Source: Curvibacter sp. PAE-UM
Lineage (GTDB): Bacteria; Pseudomonadota; Gammaproteobacteria; Burkholderiales; Burkholderiaceae_C
Direction of reading: 5' to 3'
Length of the DNA stretch: 58,430 bases
Assembly: GCF_001432305.1 (NCBI RefSeq)
Contig: NZ_KQ483358.1
Coordinates: forward strand, 3,478,694 to 3,537,123
Every line of letters starts with the position of its first letter. Positions within the stretch are counted from its first letter, which is position 1. Below the pieces are notes generated by a model. It made no database searches. It saw only the letters and a program-made list of their open reading frames with translations, and was not told the origin of the DNA. The position numbers and the translations under genes are program-made. Shown here piece by piece: positions 49,843-58,297 of the stretch.

Positions 49843-50969
49843 GGCGGATTCAAAGCTGAAGTGCAACACACTTCCAGAAGGAGCCCGTTGCATGAAAGCC
49901 ACCTACACCCACCTGAGCGCCGAGGAACGTGGCGCGATCATGGCCATGAAGTTTCAGGATTGCAGCGTCCGCGGCATTGCTCGGGCGCTTGGCCGTTGTC
50001 CGAGCACCATCAGTCGCGAACTGCGGCGAAATGGCTACAAGCAGGAATCTGAGTTAGGGCCTATGGGCCGTCCCCGAGTTGCGGGCGGCTACAACGCAGT
50101 ACGTGCTGGCGTGCGTGCCCGTCGCCTCCGTCGTGCTTGTCGACCAACCCGAAAACTTCATCCGGACGGTGCCTTGTGGCAAAGGGTTCATGGCCTGCTG
50201 TGCCAGAGCTGGTCGCCTGAACAGATTGCGGGCACACTCAAACGCGAGCATCCCGGGCAACCTCAATTGCAAGCTTCCCACGAGACGATCTACACCGCCA
50301 TTTACGCGGCCCCGCGAGGGGAGCTGCGTCGACAGCTGGTCAGCCTGCTGCGCCAAGGGCGTGGGGCACGCCGTCCCCAGGCACGAGGCACTGGGCGGCG
50401 CGGCGCCCTACAGGACATCGTCAGCATTCATCTGCGCCCCCCCGAAGCCAGCGATCGATTACTACCGGGTCACTGGGAAGGCGATCTGATCAAGGGTTCC
50501 AGGAACCAATCGGCTGTGGGCACCCTGGTGTGCCGCAAGACCTTGTTCGTCATGCTGGTGAAGATGGATGGTGCCACGGCAGAAGAAGCCCTGCGCGGCT
50601 ACGAACAGGCCTTCAGCCCTCTGGACGATGCATTACGCCAGACCTTGACGTACGACCAGGGCAAGGAGATGGCGTTGCACAAAAAGCTGGCCGAGAGCAC
50701 AGGATTGAAGATCTACTTTGCGGACCCGCACAGCCCCTGGCAGCGCGGAATCAACGAGAACACCAATGGGCTGATCAGGCAATACCTGCCCAAGGGGACG
50801 GATCTGAGCGTCTATAGCCAGCGCCAGCTCGATCACATTGCCTGGAGTCTCAATACCCGCCCTCGCAAGACCCTTGGGTTCAGGACTCCAGCCGAGGTGC
50901 TCTTCGAAGATTGCTTCAAGCAGAATGTCGATATCCAGCCCATCGTTGCACTTGGTATTTGAATCCGCC
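49843..50969 (+). mobile_element. Complete IS30-family insertion sequence
   Basis: The 1127-bp element is bounded by 25-bp imperfect inverted repeats: both ends begin GGCGGATTCAAA and share AAGTGCAAC after four mismatches (21 of 25 identical). A 3-bp AAG target duplication is present at 49840-49842 and 50970-50972, as expected for IS30. One intact transposase gene fills the element. It has landed inside repeat R1. With the transposase intact and ends paired it is probably still mobile. Confidence 0.92.
49892..50962 (+). CDS. IS30 family transposase
   Basis: A 356-aa DDE transposase. The N-terminal HTH (HLSAEERGAIMAMKFQDCSV, then RALGRCPSTISRELRRNGY) recognises the ends. The DDE residues lie in HWEGDLIKG, TYDQGKEM and NENTNGLIRQYLPKG. 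The start at 49892 is chosen because AGAAGGAG lies upstream within the element; the frame opens earlier but crosses the inverted repeat. No frameshift or stop interrupts the gene. Confidence 0.95.
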   Translation: MKATYTHLSAEERGAIMAMKFQDCSVRGIARALGRCPSTISRELRRNGYKQESELGPMGRPRVAGGYNAVRAGVRARRLRRACRPTRKLHPDGALWQRVHGLLCQSWSPEQIAGTLKREHPGQPQLQASHETIYTAIYAAPRGELRRQLVSLLRQGRGARRPQARGTGRRGALQDIVSIHLRPPEASDRLLPGHWEGDLIKGSRNQSAVGTLVCRKTLFVMLVKMDGATAEEALRGYEQAFSPLDDALRQTLTYDQGKEMALHKKLAESTGLKIYFADPHSPWQRGINENTNGLIRQYLPKGTDLSVYSQRQLDHIAWSLNTRPRKTLGFRTPAEVLFEDCFKQNVDIQPIVALGI

Positions 50970-51271
50970 AAGCAAAGAGAAGGCGAGCCGGGTGCGTCGT
51001 CCCTCCGCTGCGCTCCGGGCACACTGCGTTGCTCTGACCGTGCGGGGTGCGCGCAAACTCGCTGCGCTCAAACATGCGCGCCCCTCTTTCCGCCCGCTCC
51101 TGCGCTACTCGCCTCCGCACACGGCGGTGGGGCCGGATACCGATTACCACTAAACGGCCCTTCTTTCAGCTCTGCGCTTTGATTGGCTGCAGCGATGATT
51201 TCAGATATAAATCAAGCAATTACAGACGGCAAGAAAGAAGCGTATTTCTACATCGTTCAGGAGAAGAATCA

Positions 51272-51646
51272 ATGCAATGGTTGTCCTCTCGCATCGTCTT
51301 TTCTTGCGCAGTCGTGTTTACGGCTGGTTGCGCCACATCTATGACGCCCAACCAGTTCAATGAAAGTCTCCCGAAGACTACAAGCTCAAAGTTCTATGAT
51401 CGAATTCCCGCAGCAGAAGCCATATCAAAAGGGCAATGCCGATTGCTAGTCAGCAATCGAAAATATACAGCTCCAATTGGGTTCACCGTTACTGGAGATT
51501 TAGAAAACGGTGCCCAAGGTATTGATGAATGGGTCAAATCGGATGGCGGAAATGCATACTCGGTTGCCAATTTTGAGTGGATTTCCGTTGGAGACAAGGG
51601 CACAACACAGCTGATATTGCTGTTCGACACGCTGCAATGCAGGTGA
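51272..51646 (+). CDS. Small putative lipoprotein, low GC
   Basis: A 124-aa protein with a lipoprotein signal peptide: hydrophobic residues 6-18 and lipobox FTAGC (Cys about residue 20). The mature part (NQFNESLPKTTSSKFYDRIP, FTVTGDLENGAQGIDEWV, then a C-terminal LLFDTLQCR) is not from a family I know. The ATG at 51272 has CAGGAG upstream; the longer frame starts inside repeat R1. It is AT-rich compared with all neighbours and is bracketed by inverted repeats R1 and R2, so it may be acquired. A strong terminator follows. Confidence 0.7.
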   Translation: MQWLSSRIVFSCAVVFTAGCATSMTPNQFNESLPKTTSSKFYDRIPAAEAISKGQCRLLVSNRKYTAPIGFTVTGDLENGAQGIDEWVKSDGGNAYSVANFEWISVGDKGTTQLILLFDTLQCR

Positions 51647-51710
51647 GCTGTCAAGAACATCGCGTGGATACATAACCGTTCGTAAGCGTAGCAATCCCAA
51701 CATCATCGAT

Positions 51711-51748
51711 ACAACAAGGGCACGCGATAGCGTGCCCTTGTTGTCTTT
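51711..51748 (+). terminator. Strong intrinsic terminator after the lipoprotein gene
   Basis: A perfect 15-bp stem (ACAACAAGGGCACGC with its complement) around the loop GATA is followed by CTTTG. It lies 64 bp after the lipoprotein stop codon. Confidence 0.85.
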
Positions 51749-51779
51749 GCATTCTGTTTTCGGTATCCCCCACCCTTGT

Positions 51780-51987
51780 GTCTGTGCCGAGAAGCGCAGC
51801 GGCAGGCGGGTGAAGAGCCGCGCATGTTTGAGCGCAGCGAGTTTGCGCGGATCCCGCCTGGCGCGAGCATCGCAGGTTGCCCCGGCGCAGCCGGGGTCAC
51901 AGACACCAGGGTCGCCTTTCTTTCGGTTACCTTGCTTTGGCGAAGCAAAGAAAGGTGACTCGCCCGCCGGGGCGAGACCCGGCTAGC
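51780..51987 (-). repeat. Intergenic repeat R2 (inverted copy of R1, uninterrupted)
   Basis: On the minus strand it reads GCCGGGTCTCGCCCCGGCGG, a CTTTGCTTCGCCAAAG hairpin, GAAAGGCGACCCTGG and CGCGCAAACTCGCTGCGCTC, in the same order as R1. Region 51647-52017 holds the terminator and this repeat; I see no gene in it. Short frames here are translations of the repeat. Confidence 0.75.
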
Positions 51988-52017
51988 CACGCAAAAGAAA
52001 ACGCAGGAAGAAAGAAG

Positions 52018-52866
52018 CTACGCCGCCGCCCGCAACTTCGGCCCCGCCAACTCCGGCTGCAACACCAAGCGCTCCGAAGCCGTATAGCAATAGAAATGCC
52101 GCCCCGTAGCCCGCCCAATCGCACACAGCCCCACCCGCTCCGCCACCGCATGCCCCATCTGCGTAATCCCGCTACGGGAAACGACGATAGGCACCCCCAT
52201 CTGCGCCGACTTGATCACCATCTCGCTGGTCAGCCGACCCGTGGTGTAGAACACCTTGTCCGCCCCCGCCATGGCAGCGGGCTCCTGCAGCCACATCCAG
52301 CCCGCAATGGTGTCGATCGCGTTGTGGCGGCCCACGTCTTCCACGAAGAGCAGCATCTCCTCGCCGCGGAACAGCGCACAGCCATGCACCGAGCCGGCCG
52401 ACTTGTAGGTGCTTTCCTGCAGGCGGATGGCGTTGACTATGCCGTAGAGCTGGGCCTGGGTGAGCGTGGCTTCAGGTAATTGGATCTGGTCCACCTCGTC
52501 CATCATGTCGCCGAACACGCTGCCCTGGCCGCAGCCGGTGGTGACGACGCGCTTGGACGTGCGTTCCTCGATGTCGGTGATGCCTTCGCGGGTCTTGACG
52601 GCGGCAGCACCCACGTCCCAGTCCACGGTGATGGATTCGATCTCGTCCACCGAGCGCACCAGGCGCTGGTTGCGCAGGAAACCGAGCACCAGCAGTTCGG
52701 GATGGCCCCCCAGGGTCATGAGCGTGACCAGCTCGCGCTTGTCAACGTAGACGGTGAGCGCGCGCTCCGCCGGAATGGACAAGGTGGTGGCCTCACCGTG
52801 CTCGTTGACGGCCGTGACCTCACGCGTCAGGGGCGCCTGGGCTCGGGTGAGATGTGGCAAGGACAT
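52018..52866 (-). CDS. fdhD: Formate dehydrogenase accessory sulfurtransferase FdhD
   Basis: A 282-aa FdhD protein, which transfers sulfur to the molybdenum cofactor to activate formate dehydrogenase. The family core VVTTGCGQGSVFGDM is present; only the first Cys of the E. coli C-x-x-C pair is retained, the second position being Gly. Other family stretches are LFVEDVGRHNAIDTIAGWMW and FYTTGRLTSEMVIKSAQMG, then VPIVVSRSGIT. It lies downstream of the fdh operon, beyond a terminator. Confidence 0.93.
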   Translation of the reverse strand: MSLPHLTRAQAPLTREVTAVNEHGEATTLSIPAERALTVYVDKRELVTLMTLGGHPELLVLGFLRNQRLVRSVDEIESITVDWDVGAAAVKTREGITDIEERTSKRVVTTGCGQGSVFGDMMDEVDQIQLPEATLTQAQLYGIVNAIRLQESTYKSAGSVHGCALFRGEEMLLFVEDVGRHNAIDTIAGWMWLQEPAAMAGADKVFYTTGRLTSEMVIKSAQMGVPIVVSRSGITQMGHAVAERVGLCAIGRATGRHFYCYTASERLVLQPELAGPKLRAAA

Positions 52867-52879
52867 GAATGGCAGCGTA

Positions 52880-52914
52880 CAACAAAACGGGCCGGGCTTT
52901 GCAGCCCGGCCCGT
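52880..52914 (-). terminator. Intrinsic terminator of the fdh operon
   Basis: On the minus strand a 12-bp stem (ACGGGCCGGGCT and its complement) with a 4-nt loop is followed by TTTTGTT. It separates the last small fdh-cluster gene from fdhD, so fdhD is expressed by read-through or its own promoter. Confidence 0.8.
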
Positions 52915-52936
52915 GAGACCTCAATCCGTGCGGGAA

Positions 52937-53257
52937 TCAGGACTTCTTGGCGGGCGCGGCAGCAGGAGCGGCCGGAGCAGCGGCGGTTGCCGGCTTGTAG
53001 ACGAAGGGGCCCGGATCGGCGCAGGGCGCGGTGGCGACCGGCTTGGCATCCTTGCCAGCCTTGCCCGACTTGCGATATTGGGCAGCCACCTTGTCCTGCG
53101 ACTTGCACAGCTTGTAGCCATCGACCTTGCCGGCGTGGGCGGTCTTGGCGGCAGCTTCGGCCGCCTTGGCCTTGGCTTCGTCGTTCGGAGCGGGCAGCTT
53201 GGCCAGGGCGGAGACGCTCAGGGCGCAAGCGGCGATGAATACGGCGATGGATTTCAT
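52937..53257 (-). CDS. Small periplasmic protein of the fdh cluster
   Basis: A 106-aa protein with a clear signal peptide (residues 1-19, ending SALA). The mature part is Ala/Lys-rich with two cysteines (Cys51 in GYKLCKSQ and Cys79 in TAPCADPG) that could form a disulfide, and a Pro/Ala-rich tail ending PAKKS. No known domain is recognised. It lies 21 bp after the gamma-subunit gene on the same strand, so it is probably an accessory of the periplasmic formate dehydrogenase. Confidence 0.75.
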   Translation of the reverse strand: MKSIAVFIAACALSVSALAKLPAPNDEAKAKAAEAAAKTAHAGKVDGYKLCKSQDKVAAQYRKSGKAGKDAKPVATAPCADPGPFVYKPATAAAPAAPAAAPAKKS

Positions 53258-53278
53258 GTGGGCCTCTTTTCTTGGTGA

Positions 53279-54451
53279 TCAGGCTTTGACGGGAGCACCG
53301 GGCGCGGCCGGCTGGGTGCGCTGGGCCGGGATCTTGCCGGCCTTGATGTCGTCGTACCAGAGCTCGTGGTGTTCCTTGGCCCAGGTCTCGTCGACATAAC
53401 CGGTCTTCATGGCGGTGTAGGCGCCGGCCATGCCGAGCGTGCCCATGTAGATGTGGCCGATGAACATGGCCATCATCAGCACCGTGGCCACGCCGTGGAC
53501 CATGTGGGCGATCTGCATGTCGCCACGCAGGTAGTCCAGGCCCGGCACCAGCTTGTCCAGCACCAGGCCGGAAGCCACGACGATCAGGCCCAGCACGAAC
53601 ACGCCACCCCAGAACAGCACCTTCTCGCCGGCATTGAAGCGGTGCGAGGCGATCTCGTGCCCGGACAGCAGGCCGCCGCCCTTGACCAGCCAGGTGATGT
53701 CTTCCTTGCGCGGCAGGTTGTCCTTGACGAAGGTGCCGATGACCACCAGCAGCGAGACGGCAAACACCGGGCCGGCGAAGTTATGCAGGTTCTTCAGCAC
53801 ATAGGTCAGCCAGCCGAACAGCGTGCCGCCGATGACCGGGTGCAGGAAGTACTTGCCGAAGGCCATGACGAGGCCGGAGATCGCCAGGATGGAGAAGGCG
53901 ATGGCGTTGGCCCAGTGGGCCGAGCGCTCGAACGCGGTGAAACGCTCGATCTTGCGGCCGGTCTCGGCGCCGTGCAGCTGCAGGGTGCCCTTGCGCCAGT
54001 AGAAGATACCCACTGCGCCCAGCGCGATCAGGATGAGCGCGCCGCCGTAGGGAATGATCCACTGGTTGCGCACCTGGCGCCAGGCTTCGCCGGCGTTGGT
54101 GAGCATGGAGCCCGGGTACTGCACAAAGGGCTGGATCAGGTTGCCGGCTTCCGGCGCTTCGGTCCTGGGCAGGCTGCTGTAACCCGTCACCCCGCCGCCG
54201 ACCGCACGCCACATGGGCGCGTTGTTGCCGGGCTGCACCTGGGCCCGCTCGGCATTGGTCTGCGTCGCGTAACCCGGCTCCTCGCTGGCGTCGGGCTTGA
54301 CGTCGAAGATGTTCTGTCCCTTGATGCCGCCGGCGGGAGCCGGTGCCGCCTTGGCAGGCGGAGCATCAAGCTTGAGTTTGTCCTGCTGGGCGTGGACCGG
54401 TGCGGCCCAGCCCAGGGCCATGAACATGGCCAGGGCAAGCACTTTTTTCAT
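53279..54451 (-). CDS. fdhI: Formate dehydrogenase gamma subunit (cytochrome b)
   Basis: A 390-aa membrane subunit. A signal peptide (ending PVHAQ) and about 120 extra N-terminal residues precede the four-helix cytochrome b core, which is the part shared with E. coli FdnI (217 aa). Heme-ligand histidines are expected in RSAHWANAIAFSILAISG, NLHNFAGPVFAVS and MVHGVATVLMMAMFIGHIYM. It anchors the enzyme and passes electrons from formate oxidation to quinone. The N-terminal extension is usual for betaproteobacterial versions. Confidence 0.92.
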   Translation of the reverse strand: MKKVLALAMFMALGWAAPVHAQQDKLKLDAPPAKAAPAPAGGIKGQNIFDVKPDASEEPGYATQTNAERAQVQPGNNAPMWRAVGGGVTGYSSLPRTEAPEAGNLIQPFVQYPGSMLTNAGEAWRQVRNQWIIPYGGALILIALGAVGIFYWRKGTLQLHGAETGRKIERFTAFERSAHWANAIAFSILAISGLVMAFGKYFLHPVIGGTLFGWLTYVLKNLHNFAGPVFAVSLLVVIGTFVKDNLPRKEDITWLVKGGGLLSGHEIASHRFNAGEKVLFWGGVFVLGLIVVASGLVLDKLVPGLDYLRGDMQIAHMVHGVATVLMMAMFIGHIYMGTLGMAGAYTAMKTGYVDETWAKEHHELWYDDIKAGKIPAQRTQPAAPGAPVKA

Positions 54452-54465
54452 GAGGCGTCCGATCT

Positions 54466-54687
54466 TCAGTTGACCCGGTTGTACTCGTTCTGGCCATACT
54501 GGCCGCGTGCCTTGAGCTTGGACTCCCAGCTGGCCTTGTCACCGGACTTCCAGCCCGGTTCGACATAGGCCTTGCCGGTGCCCGTGTGCGGCGCCGCATC
54601 CTGCTTGGCACCACCGATGCCCTGGGGCGACTCGCCGCAGGCGGTCAGCAGGAACGCAGCGGAAACGATGATCAGTGCTTTTTTCAT
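54466..54687 (-). CDS. Small lipoprotein of the fdh cluster
   Basis: A 73-aa protein with a lipoprotein signal peptide and lipobox LLTAC (Cys at residue 17). The mature segment (GIGGAKQDAAPHTGTGKAYV, then WKSGDKASWESKLKARGQYG) has no known domain. It lies between the beta and gamma subunit genes and overlaps the beta stop by 4 bp, so it is probably made with the complex and may help anchor or assemble it. Confidence 0.8.
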   Translation of the reverse strand: MKKALIIVSAAFLLTACGESPQGIGGAKQDAAPHTGTGKAYVEPGWKSGDKASWESKLKARGQYGQNEYNRVN

Positions 54688-55307
54688 GACTTGGCTCCTG
54701 CAGGTGCCGGCTGGCCGGCCTGGCGCGAGCCGTAGGCGGTGCCCCAGCCCCAGACTTCGGCGCCCTTGCCACGTTGCAGCACGCGGGTGCGGAAGATGTC
54801 GGCCACCATGTCGCCGTCACCGGCGAGCAGGGCCTTGGTCGAGCACATTTCGGCACAGGCCGGCAGCTTGCCTTCGGCCAGGCGGTTGCGCCCGTATTTC
54901 TCGAACTCGGCCTGGCTGCCGTTGGCCTCGGGGCCGCCGGCGCAGAAGGTGCACTTGTCCATCTTGCCGCGCACACCGAAGGTGCCCTGCGAGGGGAACT
55001 GGGGCGCGCCGAAGGGGCAGGCGTAGGAGCAGTAGCCGCAGCCGATGCAGATGTCCTTGTCGTGCAGCACCACACCCTCGTCGGTGCGGTAGAAGCAGTT
55101 GACCGGGCAGACCGCCATGCAGGGTGCGTCGCTGCAGTGCATGCAGGCCACCGAGATGGATTTCTCGCCGGGCACGCCGTCATTGAGGGTGACCACGCGG
55201 CGGCGGTTCACACCCCAGGGGACTTCGTGTTCGTTCTTGCAGGCGGTGACGCAGCCGTTGCACTCGATGCAGCGCTCGGCGTCACAAACAAATTTCATTC
55301 GTGCCAT
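54684..55307 (-). CDS. fdhB: Formate dehydrogenase beta subunit (4Fe-4S ferredoxin)
   Basis: A 207-aa iron-sulfur subunit with four cysteine clusters (CIECNGCVTACK, CMHCSDAPCMAVCPVNC, CIGCGYCSYACP and CTFCAGG with CAEMC), enough for four [4Fe-4S] centres. It relays electrons from the alpha subunit to the cytochrome b. The lack of a C-terminal membrane helix, present in E. coli FdnH, marks it as the shorter Fdh3-type subunit. It follows alpha by 11 bp. Confidence 0.94.
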   Translation of the reverse strand: MARMKFVCDAERCIECNGCVTACKNEHEVPWGVNRRRVVTLNDGVPGEKSISVACMHCSDAPCMAVCPVNCFYRTDEGVVLHDKDICIGCGYCSYACPFGAPQFPSQGTFGVRGKMDKCTFCAGGPEANGSQAEFEKYGRNRLAEGKLPACAEMCSTKALLAGDGDMVADIFRTRVLQRGKGAEVWGWGTAYGSRQAGQPAPAGAKS

Positions 55308-55318
55308 GACGTTACTCC

Positions 55319-58279
55319 TCAGGCTTTCTCGATGTTGCAGATCGTGGTCTTGGTTTCCTGCATCATGGTCACGCTGTCATAACCATATGTAGTTGCCGTG
55401 TTGACCGCTTCGCCGCGCACGATGGGCGCCGCACCCTTGGGGTAGTAGGCCAGCATGTCGGCACCTTGCCAACGACCGGAGAAGTGGAAGGGCATCCACA
55501 CGGTGTCGGACGCGACGCGCTCGGTCACCAAGGCCTGCACGTTGAGCTTGGCGCCGGTCGGGCTGTGCAGCCAGACGCGCTCGCCGTTGCGGATGCCGCG
55601 TTCGGTCGCCGTCTTCGGGTTGATTTCCACGAAGGCTTCCTGCTGCAGTTCGGCCAGCCAGGGGTTGGAGCGGGTTTCCTCGCCGCCGCCCTCGTACTCG
55701 ACCAGCCGGCCCGAGGACAGGATGAGCGGGAACTTCTCGTGCAGCTTGTCAGCGATGTTCTTGGTCTGCAGCGTCTTGTACAACGTGGGCAGGCGCCAGA
55801 AGGCCTTCTTGTCGTCGTGGGTCGGGTACTTGGCCATGAGTTCGGGCTTGGTACCGTAGAGCGGCTCGCGGTGCTGCGGCACCGGATCGGGGAAGTTCCA
55901 GACCACGGCGCGTGCCTTGGCGTTGCCGAAGGGGTGGCAACCGTGGTTCTGCATGAACACGCGGATCATGCCGCCCGAGGAGTCGGTCTTCCAGTTCTTG
56001 CCTTCGGCGGCCTTGGCTTCGGCCTCGGTGAGCTCACCCCACCAGCCCAGCTTCTTGAGCAGCACGTGGTCGAGTTCCGGATAACCGGTAGTGATGTCGG
56101 CGCCCTTGGAGTAGGAACCGTCCTCGGCCAGCAGGTTCTTGCCGTCCTTCTCCACGCCGAAGTTGGCGCGGAAGTTGCCGCCGCCGTCCATGACGTGCTT
56201 GGAGGTGTCGTACAGATTGGGCGAACCCGGGTGCTTGAGCGCGGGCGTGCCGTAGCAGGGCCAGGGCAGGCCGAAGTAGTCACCCGACATGTCGTAGCCG
56301 GTTTCCTTGTCCACGACCTTGCCCTTGCACTTGAGCGTCTTCACGTCGAAGGCGTTCATGTTGCGCATGTGGGCCTTGAGGCGCTCCGGGCTCTGGCCGG
56401 TGTAACCGATGGTCCAGACACCGCGGTTGATTTCGCGCAGGATGTCCTCGGGCATGGGCTCGTCCATGCCCTTGACCTTCTGCATCTTGTAGTTCTTGGA
56501 CAGCTCCTTGGCGAAGCCGAGTTTCTCGGCCAGCTGGTGCATGATCATGTGGTCGGTGCGGCTCTCCCACAGCGGCTCGATCACCTTCTCGCGCCACTGG
56601 ATGGAGCGGTTGGAGGCGGTGGCAGAACCGCTGGTCTCGAACTGGGTGGCGGCCGGCAGCAGGTAGACCGCGCGGTTGGGGTTGAGGTCTTCAGCCTTGC
56701 CGGGCATGGCGGCCATGGCCGCCGTGGCCGACGGATACGGGTCCACCACCACCAGCAGGTCCAGCTTGTCCATGGCGCGCTTCATCTCCAGACCGCGGGT
56801 CTGCGAGTTGGGCGCATGGCCCCAGTAGAAGACGCCGCGCAGGTTGGAGTCCTGGTCGATCAGCTCGTTCTTCTCAAGCACGCCGTCGATCCAGCGCGAC
56901 ACGGTGATGCCGGGCTTGGTCATCATGGCGGGCGTTGCGAACTGCTTCTTGATCCACTCGAAGTCCACGCCCCAGACATTGGCGAAGTGTTTCCAGGAAC
57001 CTTCGACGATGCCGTAGTAGCCCGGCAGCGAATCCGGGTTGGGGCCGACGTCGGTCGCGCCCTGCACGTTGTCGTGGCCGCGGAAGATGTTGGTGCCGCC
57101 GCCGGACTTGCCGACGTTGCCCAGGGCCAGCTGCAGGATGCAGGAGGCGCGCACCATGGCGTTGCCGATGGTGTGCTGGGTCTGGCCCATGCACCAGACG
57201 ATGGTGCCGGGGCGGCTCTCGTGCAGCATCCTGGCGACCTTGGCCATCTGGGCCTCGCCCACACCGCAGGCCTCTTCGACCGCAGCCGGGGTCCACTTGG
57301 CCAGCACGTCCTTCTTGACGTCTTCCATGCCGTAGACACGGTCGTTGATGTACTTCTTGTCTTCCCAGCCGTTCTTGAAGATGTGGTACAGCAGGCCGAA
57401 CAGGAAGGGGATGTCGGTGCCGGAGCGGATGCGCACGAACTCGTCGGCCTTGGCAGCCGTGCGGGTGAAGCGCGGGTCGACCACGATCATCTTGCAGCCG
57501 GTTTCCTTGGCGTGCAGCATGTGCAGCAGGCTGACCGGGTGGGCTTCGGCGGCATTCGACCCGATGTACAGGGCGACCTTGCTGTTCTGCATGTCGTTGT
57601 ACGAGTTGGTCATGGCGCCGTAGCCCCAGGTGTTCGCCACGCCAGCCACCGTGGTGGAGTGGCAGATGCGCGCCTGGTGGTCACAGTTGTTGGTGCCCCA
57701 GAAGCTGACGAACTTGCGCATCAGGTAGGCCTGCTCGTTGCTGTGCTTGGACGAGCCGACGAAATAGACGCTGTCCGGGCCGCTGGCCTTGCGCAGCTCC
57801 ATCATGCGGGCGGTGATCTCGTTGAGGGCCGTGTCCCAGCTGATGCGCTCGTACTTGCCGTTGACCAGCTTCATGGGGTAGCGCAGACGGTACTCGCCGT
57901 GGCCGTGCTCGCGGATCGAGGCGCCCTTGGCGCAGTGGGCACCCAGGTTGATGGGCGAGTCGAACACCGGCTCCTGGCGCGTCCACACGCCGTTTTCCAC
58001 CACGGCGTCGATGGCGCAGCCCACCGAGCAGTGCGTGCAGACGGTGCGCTTGACTTCGATCTTGCCGTCGCCGACGGCAACACTGCTGGCGGCGTTCGCC
58101 TTCTTCACCAGCGTGAGCTGCGAGGCTGCGAGGCCAACGCCCAGACCCAGGCCCGAGCGACGCAGGAAGGCACGACGGTCCATGGTGGGCAGGGCTTGCG
58201 ACAGGCCGCGGCGCAGGCTGTGCACAAAGGGCGAACGAGCTGTGGTCTCGGTCGCCGGGGATTTCTTGGTGAGCAACAT
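55319..58279 (-). CDS. fdhA: Formate dehydrogenase alpha subunit (molybdopterin, TAT-exported)
   Basis: A 986-aa catalytic subunit oxidising formate to CO2. A twin-arginine signal (RRAFLRRSG, residues 35-43) sits after an unusually long N-region and before a hydrophobic stretch. The [4Fe-4S] ligands are Cys81, Cys84, Cys88 and Cys116 (CTHCSVGC and HCAKG). The metal ligand is Cys206 in HQARICHS, at the position taken by selenocysteine in E. coli FdnG, so no Sec machinery is needed. The C-terminal molybdopterin domain has SSGRLVEYEGGGEETRSNPW. It is followed by fdhB and the membrane subunit. Confidence 0.96.
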   Translation of the reverse strand: MLLTKKSPATETTARSPFVHSLRRGLSQALPTMDRRAFLRRSGLGLGVGLAASQLTLVKKANAASSVAVGDGKIEVKRTVCTHCSVGCAIDAVVENGVWTRQEPVFDSPINLGAHCAKGASIREHGHGEYRLRYPMKLVNGKYERISWDTALNEITARMMELRKASGPDSVYFVGSSKHSNEQAYLMRKFVSFWGTNNCDHQARICHSTTVAGVANTWGYGAMTNSYNDMQNSKVALYIGSNAAEAHPVSLLHMLHAKETGCKMIVVDPRFTRTAAKADEFVRIRSGTDIPFLFGLLYHIFKNGWEDKKYINDRVYGMEDVKKDVLAKWTPAAVEEACGVGEAQMAKVARMLHESRPGTIVWCMGQTQHTIGNAMVRASCILQLALGNVGKSGGGTNIFRGHDNVQGATDVGPNPDSLPGYYGIVEGSWKHFANVWGVDFEWIKKQFATPAMMTKPGITVSRWIDGVLEKNELIDQDSNLRGVFYWGHAPNSQTRGLEMKRAMDKLDLLVVVDPYPSATAAMAAMPGKAEDLNPNRAVYLLPAATQFETSGSATASNRSIQWREKVIEPLWESRTDHMIMHQLAEKLGFAKELSKNYKMQKVKGMDEPMPEDILREINRGVWTIGYTGQSPERLKAHMRNMNAFDVKTLKCKGKVVDKETGYDMSGDYFGLPWPCYGTPALKHPGSPNLYDTSKHVMDGGGNFRANFGVEKDGKNLLAEDGSYSKGADITTGYPELDHVLLKKLGWWGELTEAEAKAAEGKNWKTDSSGGMIRVFMQNHGCHPFGNAKARAVVWNFPDPVPQHREPLYGTKPELMAKYPTHDDKKAFWRLPTLYKTLQTKNIADKLHEKFPLILSSGRLVEYEGGGEETRSNPWLAELQQEAFVEINPKTATERGIRNGERVWLHSPTGAKLNVQALVTERVASDTVWMPFHFSGRWQGADMLAYYPKGAAPIVRGEAVNTATTYGYDSVTMMQETKTTICNIEKA

Positions 58280-58297
58280 GTCTCTCTCCAGCTTTGA

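Larger units (their letters stand above)
49784..51128 (+). repeat. Intergenic repeat R1, interrupted by IS30 element
   Basis: The left part (49784-49842) has GGCCGGGTCTCGCCCCGGCG and a hairpin CTTTCTCTTGCTTCGCCAAG followed by AGAAAG. The right part (50973-51128) resumes with CAAAGAGAAGGCGAGCCGGG and includes CGCAAACTCGCTGCGCTCAA followed by ACATGCGCG. The joined parts match the reverse complement of R2 at 51780-51987 in order. Closely similar repeats are frequent between genes in Comamonadaceae (recalled, not searched). Confidence 0.75.

Noticed and set aside
55466-58297. A 943-codon plus-strand open frame opposite fdhA
   Set aside because: It mirrors a high-GC real gene, has biased Gly/His/Val content and no family features, and fdhA is certain on the other strand.
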